NCBI RefSeq assembly: GCF_003286085.1 | Contig: NW_020825343.1 | Coordinates: 62,001 to 126,000, forward strand | Reading direction: 5' to 3' | Source of the DNA: Drosophila persimilis | Lineage: Eukaryota; Arthropoda; Insecta; Diptera; Drosophilidae | Length of the DNA stretch: 64,000 nucleotides | Shown: one piece after another, positions 39,629 to 49,596 of the stretch | Numbering within the stretch: position 1 is the first letter of the stretch | How the letters are laid out: each line of letters opens with the position of its first letter | Position numbers and translations under genes: made by a program | The notes under the pieces: model-generated | Told to the model about the DNA's origin: nothing | Database searches by the model: none | The model's input: only the letters and a program-made list of their open reading frames with translations

Positions 39629-42087
39629 AAGGTGGAAGGATCCTATACCACGAACGAGAGAGAGAGAGAGAGAGAGAATGCAGGAGAATGAAGGAGAAAT
39701 GGCAGAAATACCATAAATTGTATATAGTATTATTAATTTTAATGAAAAAAAAAAAAAAGAAAAACAAAACAAAATCTGCACTACAGAGCAAAAGTCGCGT
39801 ACTTTCAACATTTTTCGTTTCCTCACACAAAAAACAACAGCAAAAGCAAAAGCAAAAACAAAAGCAAGAGCAACAATTGAGAAACAGCAAGCAGCGGCAG
39901 CAGAAAGCAACAATTTTGTGTATTTGCCCCCGTGTTTGAAAAACAATGAAATGTGATTTAAAAATTAATTAATTAAATTAATTGGCATTTAATTTAAAAA
40001 GCAAACAACAAACAACAACAAGAAAAAAAACGAAAGAAAAACCGTAAAAAATGTACCACAAAAAGCATAAAAAAACTAACAAAACAGTCATTATACCATA
40101 TAAAAAAAAACGAGAAAGAGAAAAGCACAGAAAAACCATTTAGTTGAGAGCATGAAAATTCCTTCAATGAAATTTACGAATTTAATGTGTAATTTTTTCC
40201 GACAGAAGCAGCAGCAGCAGCAGATATATGATTTAGATATCGAGATCGAACCCTTCAGAAATGTCACACTTTTTGCGTTTGCATTACTATTTTTAAACTA
40301 TTTTAATTTTTTTGTGGAATGTTTCTTGTTTCTGTTTCTGTTTTTTTTTTTTTTTTTTTTTTTTAACATATTGTACAAAGTATTACCAGGAGAATGGAAA
40401 ATCAGATCAGCAACAGTTCACAGAAGATTAGAAGCATGAGCAAACAAAAGCAAAAAGCATTAAAAAATGAGAAATACAAAATACATACAACAAAAAAAAA
40501 ATCCCAACAATTTTATTACATTTATAAAATGAAAAACAAAACAAAAAAAATTTACATTTTAATTGTTGCATAATTTTAGTTTTTTTTTTTAGAATGCCTA
40601 AATCTACACAATATAAAAGATTAATTGACTTAAAAGATAATCGAAATTTAACACAAAAACAGAAAAAATTATTAAGAATTATATTAATTATAGCGAAAAC
40701 AGAAGATAAAACAAAAAAGTTTATGAATAAGGAACAGAGAAAACTAAAACAGAAAGCGCATAAATGGGGGAGAAAAGAGAAGGAGGTGGAGTGGCGTGGA
40801 GTGAAGTGGAGTGGAGTGGAGTGTAGAGGGAAACAACAACTATTAAAAGTGTAAATCAAATTTAATGCTAGCTCTAAAATATATTGTAAATAAATGGAAT
40901 ATGATGTATGTTAGCATATATGTACATATATGCGACAAGAATACCCCCTGCCCAAACCCCCTCCCCTACACACACACACAGACATACACACACAAAGCTA
41001 ATTAAAACATATATATATATATATACATATATGATAATGATAATAATAAATGAAAAACAAGAGTATTTCGAAAAACTAAAAATGATAAGAGATTTATAGT
41101 ATTCTTTTGTTGGGTTTTATTTCGAGAACAGAACATAAATTCCGTCATAATTTTGGTATTACTTGAGTTTTTTTTGTTTCAGTTTTTCTATATGTTTCGT
41201 ACGATGTGGTTACCAATGGACCAATTTTTATATATATACGACTATATGTATGTATGATACCCACACACCGACGAGAGCGATAAGCGATATACATACGTAG
41301 CGGAGAAACACAATATGATATGATATTCAAAAATATAGTGAAATTTTTAAGCTTTTTCCCTCCCCGTTCCAGCGCTTAAATTACAATACAAAAATCGAAA
41401 ATTAAACGCAAAAAATCGCCTCAATGTGGTAGTTAAATGAATCTCAAATCTCTTCTCTCAATGTTATATCAAAGAAAAAAGAAATCATATTAAAATTATT
41501 ATATAGTATACACGTATATCGTAAACAGAAAAGAAAAAACACAAAAAAAAAACAAAATTCGTAGTGGTTTCATTGTAAAACAATATTTCGTAAAAAGAAC
41601 AATTAGCTTCAAGATCTATAACTGGGGGAGTCCCCCTCCCGACTGGGGGACAATTCCAACTCTCGCACTTCAGGCAGAATATGAATTAAATAATAAAGAA
41701 TTGTGGAAAGAGTACGACGAGAGATGCGCAAATGTGATTTTATTCAAAATAAAATACACATATAAAAAGATTACAATTAATGAAAGGTTTTTTTTTTTTA
41801 TTTTGTGGATCTCCTGAAGATCCGATCTTGGATGATGCGTCTGCGATGCGATGCTTGAATGAGTGGAGGAGTGAATTCGCGGGGAGCGTTGTACATACGA
41901 GTATTTAACTAACGTAAATTATAATGAACAAGGTATATATCTGAATATATATATATATATATATGTTTAAATGTAGTCCATAAGTTGTAATTTTAAATGA
42001 TGGAACAAAAGCAAATACACATTAACTAATATAAAGAAATAAACAGAGTTCCTCAAGACTTTCAATTCTCTTTCAAGACTGGATCTC
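39629..42087. other. convergent 3' UTRs of tna (+) and the DDX42-like gene (-)
   Basis: A very A/T-rich stretch between two convergent stop codons. It has long A and T runs (for example poly-T about 40343-40365) and several plus-strand AATAAA signals. The last clear one is at 41692-41697. A minus-strand AATAAA (TTTATT at 41738-41743) could serve the helicase gene, so the two transcripts may end very close together or overlap. A GGAGT-type pentamer block occurs at about 40790-40825. No additional gene is seen. Confidence 0.7.
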
Positions 42088-44526
42088 TCAGTTCCAGCGA
42101 CTCTTCTTGGCGCGTTTTGAGTCATCCTTGTTGTTACCGCTTCCGCCGCTGGTGCTGGAGGACGATGATGATCCTTGGGGTGGTGGCGGTGCCGGGGCAG
42201 CAAACACCCCCGACTGGGGCACCGTCTCTTCCCAAGTGCGATCGCTGGAGGCCCGAAACTGAGAGCTGTACTGATTGCGGAAGGCCTCTCGCATCGCGGC
42301 ATAGCGATCTGTGGCGGGGCCGGCACTGGAGGCAGGCCTTGGCTCCTTGGAGAAGGGATTATCGGAGCTACTGCCAGGCCTCGAGCTACCGCGTGAAGGT
42401 GATCGATCTCCAGACCCGCTTCTGTCTCCGGATCCTCTCCGTTCTCTGCCTCCACCACCGCCACCATGCGAGGGCTCGCGATAGCCCAGCCCCGTGTACG
42501 TTTTGGTGACCTTTTTGCCCTTGCCCTGCTTAAAGCGGGAGCTGCGGAACCAGGAGCTCTTCAGGGCCAGCTCCATGAGATCCTCGGGGACCTCTTGATC
42601 GGCCCCCTCCAGATTGCGTACCAGATGGCCCGCAAACTCCTTGTCCTTGTCGGTGACCAGAGTGAAGGCATTGCCCTTCTCCCCGGCGCGACCCGTGCGG
42701 CCAATCCGATGTGTGTGCGTGTCAATGTCCCTGGCAATGTCGTAGTTAACGACATTGCGGATGTGCGGGATGTCCAGACCGCGGGCAGCCACATCGGTGG
42801 CCACCAGTATGTCGCATTCTTTGCGCTTAAACTGCGTGATGACCTTGTTGCGGTCCGCCTGGTCCATGTCGCCGTGCAACAGCAGGCAGTTGTGCTCCTT
42901 GACGAGTAGATTGTTGGCCACTGTCTCGGCATCGGCCTTTTTGGTGACAAAGATCAGGACACTGCCCTCCGAGAGGAACTTGACCAGGTGGCACAAGAGC
43001 CAATTCCACTTTTGCAGTGGATTGGGGAAGACGTACACCGACTGTGTGATGTCCTGATTAGCCTCGTTAAGATCGCCCTGAACGATGCGCACTGGATCCG
43101 AGAGCACGTCTCTGGCCAGGCGTTCGATGCGTTTCTTGAAGGTGGCCGAAAAGAGCAGCGTCTGACGGTCGGGACGCACGTGGTTGCAAATGGAGCGCAC
43201 CTGCGGCTCGAAGCCCATATGGAACATGCGGTCGGCCTCGTCCAGCACCAGGAAGGTCACACGCCTCAGATTGGTGGCCTTCATCTTGACCATATCTATC
43301 ATTCTGCCCGGCGTGGCCACCACAATCTCAGCACCCTGCTCCAGGGCCTTGCTCTGCTCCCACTTGGACCCGCCGCCATAGCAGCAGACCACATTGATGT
43401 TGTATACCTTGCCGAACTTCTTGGCCTCGTTGTATATCTGCAGCGAGAGCTCCCGGGTGGGGGCGAGGATCAGTCCGATGGGTCCGTCGCCTGGCTTCAA
43501 CTCCCGCTGATCCATGAGGTGCATGAGCAGTGGCCAGATAAATGCAGCCGTCTTGCCCGAGCCCGTCTTGGCAATGCCGATGATGTCTCTGCCTGCCAGT
43601 GCGGTGGGCACCGCCTGAGCCTGGATGGGCGTGGGCTGTGTGTATTCCGCTTTTCGCACCGCCTTGATTAACTGCTCGTCGAAGCCAAAGTGACCGAAAG
43701 ATGTCACTGGATTGGGCGGTGAAGGCCCGGTGACCTTCACCCCGAGAGTGTGGCGCAACTCGCGGACCCCCTCCTCGTCCAGGGAGGCTATCTCTTCGTG
43801 CGCCGTGTAGAAGTTCTTCTCGAACGGCTCGTACTCGATCTCCGAGTGGTAGATGGTGGGCAAGGGATCTATGTCCTTCTTCTTGGGCGGTGCAATCGGA
43901 TTACCATCCTCGTCGTACTCGATCTCCTGGTCTGAGCCATCGTCGCGGAGCCCAGCGTTGGGATTCTCCTCCATATAGCGGTAGTAGCTCTCCTCATCGT
44001 CCTCGTCATCGATGTCGCCACGAACACCCTTTTCCAGCTGCGGAGCGGTGGTGGTTTTTGGCTGCTGTGTAGCAGCACGCACCTTCTCCTTCTCCACTTG
44101 CTGATTGATGCCAGCCATGAACTGCTCCAGCGGATCCTCATCCGAGTCAGATTCCTCCTGCTTCTTGTCCGGGGCCGCCCCGGGCGATCCTGGTGCTGGT
44201 ATGTACGCCTGCTCCAGATCCTTGTGCTGCTGCTCATCATCGTCATCGAAGTAATCGTCGTCTGTGTGCTGTTTGCGTTTTCCCACAAAGTTTGTGGAAT
44301 TGGTGTACTGACTGATGGAGTCCAGCGTGGTGTAGCCCTGTTTGGAAGTCCCACTGACTGATGGGTTCGGTGGAATACCGCGACCGGCTCCAACAGCACC
44401 ACCCCTTGGCACATAGCCACGACTATTCAGCACCGGTGGCGGTGGCACGGCGTTCATGTTGTTGCCCGAGCTGGCCGGCTTCCTGTATGGGAAGCCGCCA
44501 CCTCCTATTCCTCGGTAGCCGCTCAT
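42088..44526 (-). CDS. CG6418: DDX42-like DEAD-box ATP-dependent RNA helicase
   Basis: An 812-aa DEAD-box helicase of the DDX42 family, an SF3B-associated spliceosomal RNA helicase in mammals. It is encoded by a single uninterrupted frame. The N-terminus is Gly/Pro-rich and then acidic (DDDYFDDDDEQ). The Q-motif follows (TQPTPIQAQAVP). Motif I AKTGSGKT is at residues 319-326, motif Ia is PTRELSLQI, motif II DEAD is at 429-432, motif III is FSATF and motif VI HRIGRTGR is at 606-613. The C-tail is Ser/Gly/Arg-rich and ends KKSRWN. All catalytic motifs are intact. The start is the first ATG (44526, context ATCATGAGC). The frame is open upstream but lacks an earlier ATG. A 5'UTR intron is possible (donor GTAAGT at 44720, acceptor AG at 44547). 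It is convergent with tna and divergent from Blos4. Confidence 0.96.
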   Translation of the reverse strand: MSGYRGIGGGGFPYRKPASSGNNMNAVPPPPVLNSRGYVPRGGAVGAGRGIPPNPSVSGTSKQGYTTLDSISQYTNSTNFVGKRKQHTDDDYFDDDDEQQHKDLEQAYIPAPGSPGAAPDKKQEESDSDEDPLEQFMAGINQQVEKEKVRAATQQPKTTTAPQLEKGVRGDIDDEDDEESYYRYMEENPNAGLRDDGSDQEIEYDEDGNPIAPPKKKDIDPLPTIYHSEIEYEPFEKNFYTAHEEIASLDEEGVRELRHTLGVKVTGPSPPNPVTSFGHFGFDEQLIKAVRKAEYTQPTPIQAQAVPTALAGRDIIGIAKTGSGKTAAFIWPLLMHLMDQRELKPGDGPIGLILAPTRELSLQIYNEAKKFGKVYNINVVCCYGGGSKWEQSKALEQGAEIVVATPGRMIDMVKMKATNLRRVTFLVLDEADRMFHMGFEPQVRSICNHVRPDRQTLLFSATFKKRIERLARDVLSDPVRIVQGDLNEANQDITQSVYVFPNPLQKWNWLLCHLVKFLSEGSVLIFVTKKADAETVANNLLVKEHNCLLLHGDMDQADRNKVITQFKRKECDILVATDVAARGLDIPHIRNVVNYDIARDIDTHTHRIGRTGRAGEKGNAFTLVTDKDKEFAGHLVRNLEGADQEVPEDLMELALKSSWFRSSRFKQGKGKKVTKTYTGLGYREPSHGGGGGGRERRGSGDRSGSGDRSPSRGSSRPGSSSDNPFSKEPRPASSAGPATDRYAAMREAFRNQYSSQFRASSDRTWEETVPQSGVFAAPAPPPPQGSSSSSSTSGGSGNNKDDSKRAKKSRWN

Positions 44527-45251
44527 GATGCTCCAGTACGCAAAATCTTCACAAATCAATAAATTAAAGTTTACAATGCAAGCGTCGTATAGAACTTAAC
44601 CCACTGAACCACCCTCTATTTAAGCACGTGAACAACTTAATCTGAAGCGGAGAACTTTTATAAATTAAATTAAATAAATAACTTTTATAAATTATTCCTG
44701 TAGGTCAAACCTATACTTACTCGTTACTTGCAACAAAAATAAATAAAGAAAGAAAAACAAGGGAGAAGATACACCCGAACTGCGCCAAAATTCTTCGTTT
44801 CGTGTGTGTTTAAATACTGGTCGACAATGGGTTAATGCGAGTTTTAAGTTCTCCGTTTTATCGAATTGTTTACAAAATAACGTTAAATCAAAAAGGGCCA
44901 ACAAAATGAATGAAGAGGAATTAAAAGTAAGTGTGTGCGGGATACTACGTTATTGTTGCTGTTCCATAGGATAGGGATATCCTATATACTCTATTTAATT
45001 ATATGCCTATATATGCATATGTGTCGATCACGATACCCATTCTACGCAAAACAGCAAAATTTCTTTGAAAATACCTTTAAATTTGATACACGCTAGAGCT
45101 GCGCGCCAAAAGGTTTTTTACAATTTTTTATTGTACATTTAACCTTTAGATTTAATTAATGCTGCAAGGGGTTAAATAAAGGTGGCTTCAGTTGTGGCCT
45201 ATGTGGGTTAAATGTGTTGTTAAAATAATAATAAAAAAAAGAGCTATTAAA

Positions 45252-45824
45252 ATGACTGCGGAAATAAATAACGTGTCTCAGGACTATGCCAAGATCGTGC
45301 AGAGTGCCGATCTAGACAGAGAGATCAACCCACTGTGCACGAACATCGATGATATGCTGGCCCGCCTCGACGAATTCGAGACACTTCTTTCATCCGTACG
45401 ATATTGCAGCTAATTCCAGTTCCATTAAAGTGCAGTTAATTTTCTCGTTAAAAAGGTGCGTGCCGAGTCGAATGGGATCATGGCCAACCACGTGTGCAGT
45501 ATTCTCAGCTTCAGCGACAACTTCGAGGAGTTGCGAACGCGCATCGACAATCTGGAGGTGTTTGTGGGCGCGGTAAGTGCGAATCTCAACGAAGTGGAAC
45601 GCTCTGTGGATGTGGCAGAGCAGGAACTGAATGTGACGGACTACAGCCTGAAGGGACTGCTGTTCAAGCCCCTCAAAGCCAAGCTGACTGCCCCAGATCC
45701 CGCCGCCGCTCAGACCCTGCCCCGCACAAACCTCGTCGCCGGGGTTTTCCAGCCGGTTTCCATCTACAGCTCCGACGAATACTTCGGTGCCGCTGCCACA
45801 CCAGAGGAGCCCCAAGTGGCGTGA
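45252..45824 (+). CDS. Blos4: BLOC-1 subunit 4 (cappuccino homologue)
   Basis: A small subunit of BLOC-1, the cytosolic complex needed for lysosome-related organelle (pigment granule) biogenesis and endosomal sorting. Two exons, 45252-45395 and 45456-45824, join in phase 0 (TCATCC|GTACGA and AAAAAG|GTGCGT) to give 170 aa. The middle of the protein is a helical, coiled-coil-like region (motifs MLARLDEFETLL and RIDNLEVFVGAV). Near the C-terminus, VSIYSSDEYF matches the 'LFRTEDYF' signature of vertebrate BLOC1S4. The frame stays open upstream to 45192, where an acceptor-like CTTCAG sits, so a longer N-terminus is possible (see findings). It is divergent from the DDX42-like gene, with about 700 bp between start codons. 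Confidence 0.9.
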
Positions 45825-45999
45825 GCCCCCACTTAAATATTTAGTGTTTAATTAGCAAAAGTCGTTTATGTAAGCGTGTAAATATTTTTTGTTTATTTTT
45901 CAATCTCTGTTTTTTTTTTATTTTCCTTATGAAAAACGTGATGGGACAGTTATCGCTACACCAGTTAAATAAGCAGGGGGGCAAGGTTGTGGCCTTGGC

Positions 46000-47470
46000 T
46001 TAGGCCTGGGCTTCCTTGCTCTTCTCCTTGCTCTCCTCGGAGCTGGAACCGGCTGCGGCGGCGGGCTTCTCCTTGTGGAACAACTCGGCCACGGAAACGG
46101 GATGGTGGATGGGAATTGCCAACTCTGTGGTTGCCTTGTTGTTGGCTGGAGCAGAGCTGGACTTTATCTCAGTGGGTACTGGAATGTCACGCTGATGACG
46201 CTGCGCATCCTTGGAGTGGCCAGCGGCCAGTGCTTCTATGGCTTTGTGCAGCTCTTCGGCTTTCTTAGGATCGTGCTGCAGTCCTTCGTGGGCAGTTTCG
46301 GATGCAGGCTTTGAGGGAGCTTCGCGCCTCTGCTTGTGGTGGGCGTGGGAGTCTGGCTTCGCCGAATGCTGCTCCTCGCGATGATGGGATTCGTGATGCT
46401 CGGACTTTGAGGCCTCTGGCTTTGGGGGTGAGTTTCGCTTCTGCTTGAGAGCTTCGGCTGTGTGAGCGGATGCAGGCAATGCATGAGGGAGGGCATCCTT
46501 CTTGGGCTCCTCGTGATGTCCCTCTTCGTGATGACCTTCTTCGTGGTGAGCCTCACGCTTCAACTGCTTGTGGGCGTCGGCATGAGCATGATCATCCTTC
46601 GCCTCGTCCTTCTTGGGCTCCTCGTGGTGACCGTCCTCATGATGTCCTTCCTCGTGGTCAGCTTCGCGCTTGGACTTCTTGTGGGCTTCGACTGCAGGAG
46701 CAGCTGCATGCAAGGCATGAGTATGGGCATCCTTGGCGTCCTCCTTCTTCGGCTCCTCGTGGTGACCCTCCTCATGATGTCCTTCCTCGTGATCAGCTTC
46801 GCGCTTGGACTTCTTGTGGGCTTCGACTGCAGGAGCAGCTGCATGCAAGGCATGAGTATGGGCATCCTTGGCGTCCTCCTTCTTCGGCTCCTCGTGGTGA
46901 CTCTCCTCATGATGTCCTTCCTCGTGGTCAGCTTCGCGCTTGGACTTCTTGTGGGCTTCGACTGCAGGAGCAGCTGCATGCAAGGCATGAGTATGGGCAT
47001 CCTTGGCGTCCTCCTTCTTCGGCTCCTCGTGGTGACTCTCCTCATGATGTCCTTCCTCGTGGTCAGCTTCGCGCTTGGACTTCTTGTCCTCATGCTTCAG
47101 GGGCTCGTGGGTCTGGATTCCAAGCGATTCCTGCTGGTGAAGGGGATTATGCTGCAGCAAATCGCGGGCCTTCACGCTGTCGGGTTTGGGGTGAGCAGTC
47201 TCATCCCGCTTCTGACGATGCAGGGTGGGCTCAGTCTTCAGGAGGACAACCTTGCCGACGGGTTTGGGATCGCTGATCACATCCGGAGCGATAGGACTAG
47301 GACGAGAAAGAGCCTCAGTGGCTTCCTTGACGTCAGCCGGAGTTGTAGGAGCCGCATGGCAAGCGGCAAACAGGGCCAAGAAAATTATCTATAGATTGAA
47401 ATGGAATATAATCATAGAGAAAGTTGTCTTTGAGGGCAATCTGCTGATGTTTACTTACAATCGACTTCAT
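46000..47470 (-). CDS. secreted His/Glu-rich repeat protein with dibasic sites, unknown function
   Basis: I do not recognise this gene by name. Exon 1 (47459-47470) encodes Met-Lys-Ser-Ile and joins in phase 0 to exon 2 (46000-47388). The introns are GTAAGT...CTATAG, and the product is 466 aa. The N-terminus is a signal peptide (MKSIIIFLALFAACHAA). The middle holds four near-identical 45-residue repeats (135-bp period; the word GCTTCGCGCTTGG recurs at 46661, 46796, 46931 and 47066). Each has HEEGHHEESHHEEP, then an Ala/His segment (HTHALHAAAPAVEAH), then KKSKR. Diverged flanking units also end in KR, KQKR or KQRR. Furin-type K/R-x-K/R-R sites therefore separate His/Glu-rich peptides, as in a polyprotein precursor. 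His clusters suggest metal binding. Both functions are inference. A TATA-like ATAAAATAGG (47551-47560) lies upstream. Confidence 0.85.
46546..47090 (-). repeat. 135-bp coding tandem repeat, four copies
   Basis: Four head-to-tail 135-bp units in the His/Glu-rich gene are nearly identical at the DNA level. They differ by single bases, such as CTC/CTCC-type changes in the GHHEESHHEE codons. The period is a multiple of three, so copy-number change would keep the frame. Near identity suggests recent expansion or gene conversion. Confidence 0.85.
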
Positions 47471-47550
47471 TTTCGTCTTCTGGGTGCAGGTGTGATGTGT
47501 TGACCGATGGGAAATTTCTCCCAAACTGTTGCTGTTTGCCCCGTGGGCAG

Positions 47551-47560
47551 CCTATTTTAT
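47551..47560 (-). promoter_or_regulatory. TATA-like box of the His/Glu-rich gene
   Basis: The minus strand reads ATAAAATAGG about 85 bp upstream of the start codon. An initiator-like ACAGTT lies roughly 31 bp downstream of it (around 47527). This suits a tightly regulated secreted-protein gene. Confidence 0.5.
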
Positions 47561-48629
47561 GAGCGAATCCCATCCCAGGCGCCGAGCATCCCATCCCCAG
47601 CGACTGCTGCTGTTAACCAGTTTGTAATTCGGTGCTAATTGCCGCTAGATACACGCCAAGTGCGCGAAACCCGTTCCCATATGTAAATATGTATCATATC
47701 TATTATTTTTCCACATTGATATGGATTTGTCTGGCTAATTATAAGCCGTGGAAATCACCGTCAAGTCCAACATCTCATCAAAAAGCAAAAACCTAGACAA
47801 CAAAATGGGCTCAAGGCTTATTCAGAGTCTTACCCAGACCCAGATTCCGATACAGATACGGATACGAGATATAGATACGGATCGATCCGTTAGTCATCTG
47901 TTCATATGTTTAGCTGTTTAGCACAGAGTTGCAAAAAAAGCGAGCACTGCAGTCGTTCGTTGGAAGCACTTAAGTAGATGGGAGTTGGGGTAGCCAGCTA
48001 ATTTCAAGTGCACATAAATAACTATGCAAACATTAATAGGATTGGATTTGCGAAGCGTCTATAATTACTGCCCTTTTACGTAAGTTGAACATTTTGTTGA
48101 CATTTAAGTGTAAATCTATCAATTTACATTTAATTTCCTGAAACGGTACGCAGTGGAACACATATGTGATTGATTAATAGATTAATTGGTCAAATTCAAA
48201 AGTATATATAACAACAAAGAGTATAGAAACTTTCATACGAAGGTTTGTACTTACGTGCTTCATTTATTCCAATGGATTGTATTTTAATCCTTTTCGCTCA
48301 TTAACTTTCAAACAATTTCTATTTGGCGCGCACCGCTGGTATCTAGTTGATAGTATCGTTTGGTGGGACTGGCTCTTTTTAAAATTTAAAATTTTAAAAT
48401 TTCTAAAATTATGTGTGCAGGGCTGAGAGATCTATATAGCTATTAATATTCGACGGAACAAAAAAATTGAGCAATATGGTTTCCAATCCTTGACGGAGAA
48501 CAATTAACCAATTGTAAACCAAGGGGGTATTTCAATTTTCCACCGGAAATAATGAAAATTGAATTATTTTAACGCAGTTCAGGTGAAAGATATCGTGGTT
48601 TTTTTTTTTTAATTCAGAGGAAAGATGGC
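47561..48629. other. intergenic region upstream of the smORF/galla-2 unit
   Basis: A/T-rich with a GATACGGATACAGATA-type tandem stretch near 47835-47885 and TTAAAATTT repeats near 48380-48410. No coding region is seen. The promoter of the smORF/galla-2 transcript should lie in its right part. No clear TATA box was identified. Confidence 0.6.
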
Positions 48630-48830
48630 ATGGATCTACAAGAAGAATTTACAATCAGCAATATTTGCCACCATTTACCCCAAGTCGATGAACTGTTTAA
48701 AAAGCGGGGGGTTAAGTGGGCTAAGTTCGATTTCTCATCGATATACGATTCCATGGTCCATACTCCACACTTCCTGTTTATTGTTTTGTTTTGCATCCCG
48801 ATAACATTATATAAAATATATACTGATTAA
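48630..48830 (+). CDS. putative 66-aa tail-anchored microprotein upstream of galla-2
   Basis: The frame encodes 66 residues of protein-like composition. An N-terminal soluble half (motifs SNICHHLPQVDELFKKRG and WAKFDFSSIYDSM) is followed by one hydrophobic segment (PHFLFIVLFCIPITLYKIY) and a three-residue tail, the layout of a small tail-anchored membrane protein. It ends 29 bp before the galla-2 start codon with no visible promoter or splice site between, so both could lie on one dicistronic mRNA. An out-of-frame ATG five bases earlier (48625) opens an overlapping frame that would compete for initiation. I do not recognise the family. The alternative is a chance upstream ORF. Confidence 0.45.
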   Translation: MDLQEEFTISNICHHLPQVDELFKKRGVKWAKFDFSSIYDSMVHTPHFLFIVLFCIPITLYKIYTD

Positions 48831-48859
48831 AGTGTTTTGAAGCCCATAAACAAAGCAAA

Positions 48860-49388
48860 ATGCCAACAGAAATTGAAAATATAAACCCCAATGTCTATGA
48901 CAAGATTAAGGAGCGTGTGACGACAGCCAATGAAGAAGACGACAACGTTGCAGATCCCTTCGACAAGCGCGAGATTTTCGGTGAGTGCTGTGGAAATCCG
49001 ATAAAGATTGGAATTGCTAAATAATGCTGTTGTTGTAGACCTCATACGCAACATCACTGATCCGGAGCACCCGCTCACCCTGGAGGAGCTGCATGTGGTG
49101 CAGGAGGGACTCATCCGCATCAACAACAAGCAGAACTCCGTTTTCATAAACTTCACACCCACCATCCCGCACTGTTCCATGGCCACGCTGATCGGCCTGT
49201 CCATACGCGTGAAGCTACTGCGCTCCCTGCCGCCCCGCTTCAAGGTCACCGTAGAGATCACCCCCGGGACCCATGCCTCGGAGCAGGCGGTTAACAAGCA
49301 GCTGGCGGACAAGGAGCGTGTGGCCGCTGCTTTGGAGAACAAGCATCTGGCCGAGGTAATCAATCAGTGCATCTCGGCCAGGGGCTGA
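48860..49388 (+). CDS. galla-2: CIAO2B/MIP18-family cytosolic Fe-S assembly protein
   Basis: CIAO2B (FAM96B/MIP18) is part of the CIA targeting complex with CIAO1 and MMS19, which delivers Fe-S clusters to cytosolic and nuclear proteins. The fly Galla proteins were also linked to Crumbs and chromosome segregation. Two exons, 48860-48980 and 49039-49388, join in phase 1 (TTTTCG|GTGAGT, TTGTAG|AC) to give 156 aa. Family features are the N-terminal [11 protein letters not shown] motif, [13 protein letters not shown], and the hyper-reactive Cys at residue 86 in the [15 protein letters not shown] motif. The length matches full-length family members. The choice of galla-2 over galla-1 rests on the CIAO2B-like N-terminus and the gene neighbourhood. 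It is convergent with OXA1L, about 210 bp between stops. Confidence 0.92.
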
Positions 49389-49596
49389 ATAAGCAACTAC
49401 CCCTACCGCCTAACCAGTACATCCTCCCTCTACCCTACACTGTAGCTGTCCCATGTTTTTTTAGGTAATACAAATTATATTTTAGCAGCAAAACTTTCTG
49501 GGGTCATGAACTATGGGCTAAAAGGTAAACGTTAACAAAACACAGCGTATCGGGGCGACTGGCGGATGACGACGCTGTACTCCATGGTCAATCGGG

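Noticed and set aside
42466-43671. 147- and 227-codon plus-strand frames opposite the helicase
   Set aside because: These are shadows of a highly conserved DEAD-box gene with G/C-rich third positions.
46462-47394. 310-codon hydrophobic plus-strand frame opposite the His/Glu-rich gene
   Set aside because: Antisense of GAG/CAC/GAA-rich repeats automatically gives Leu/Val/Met-rich 'membrane' repeats. It has no splice signals, and the minus-strand reading has a signal peptide.
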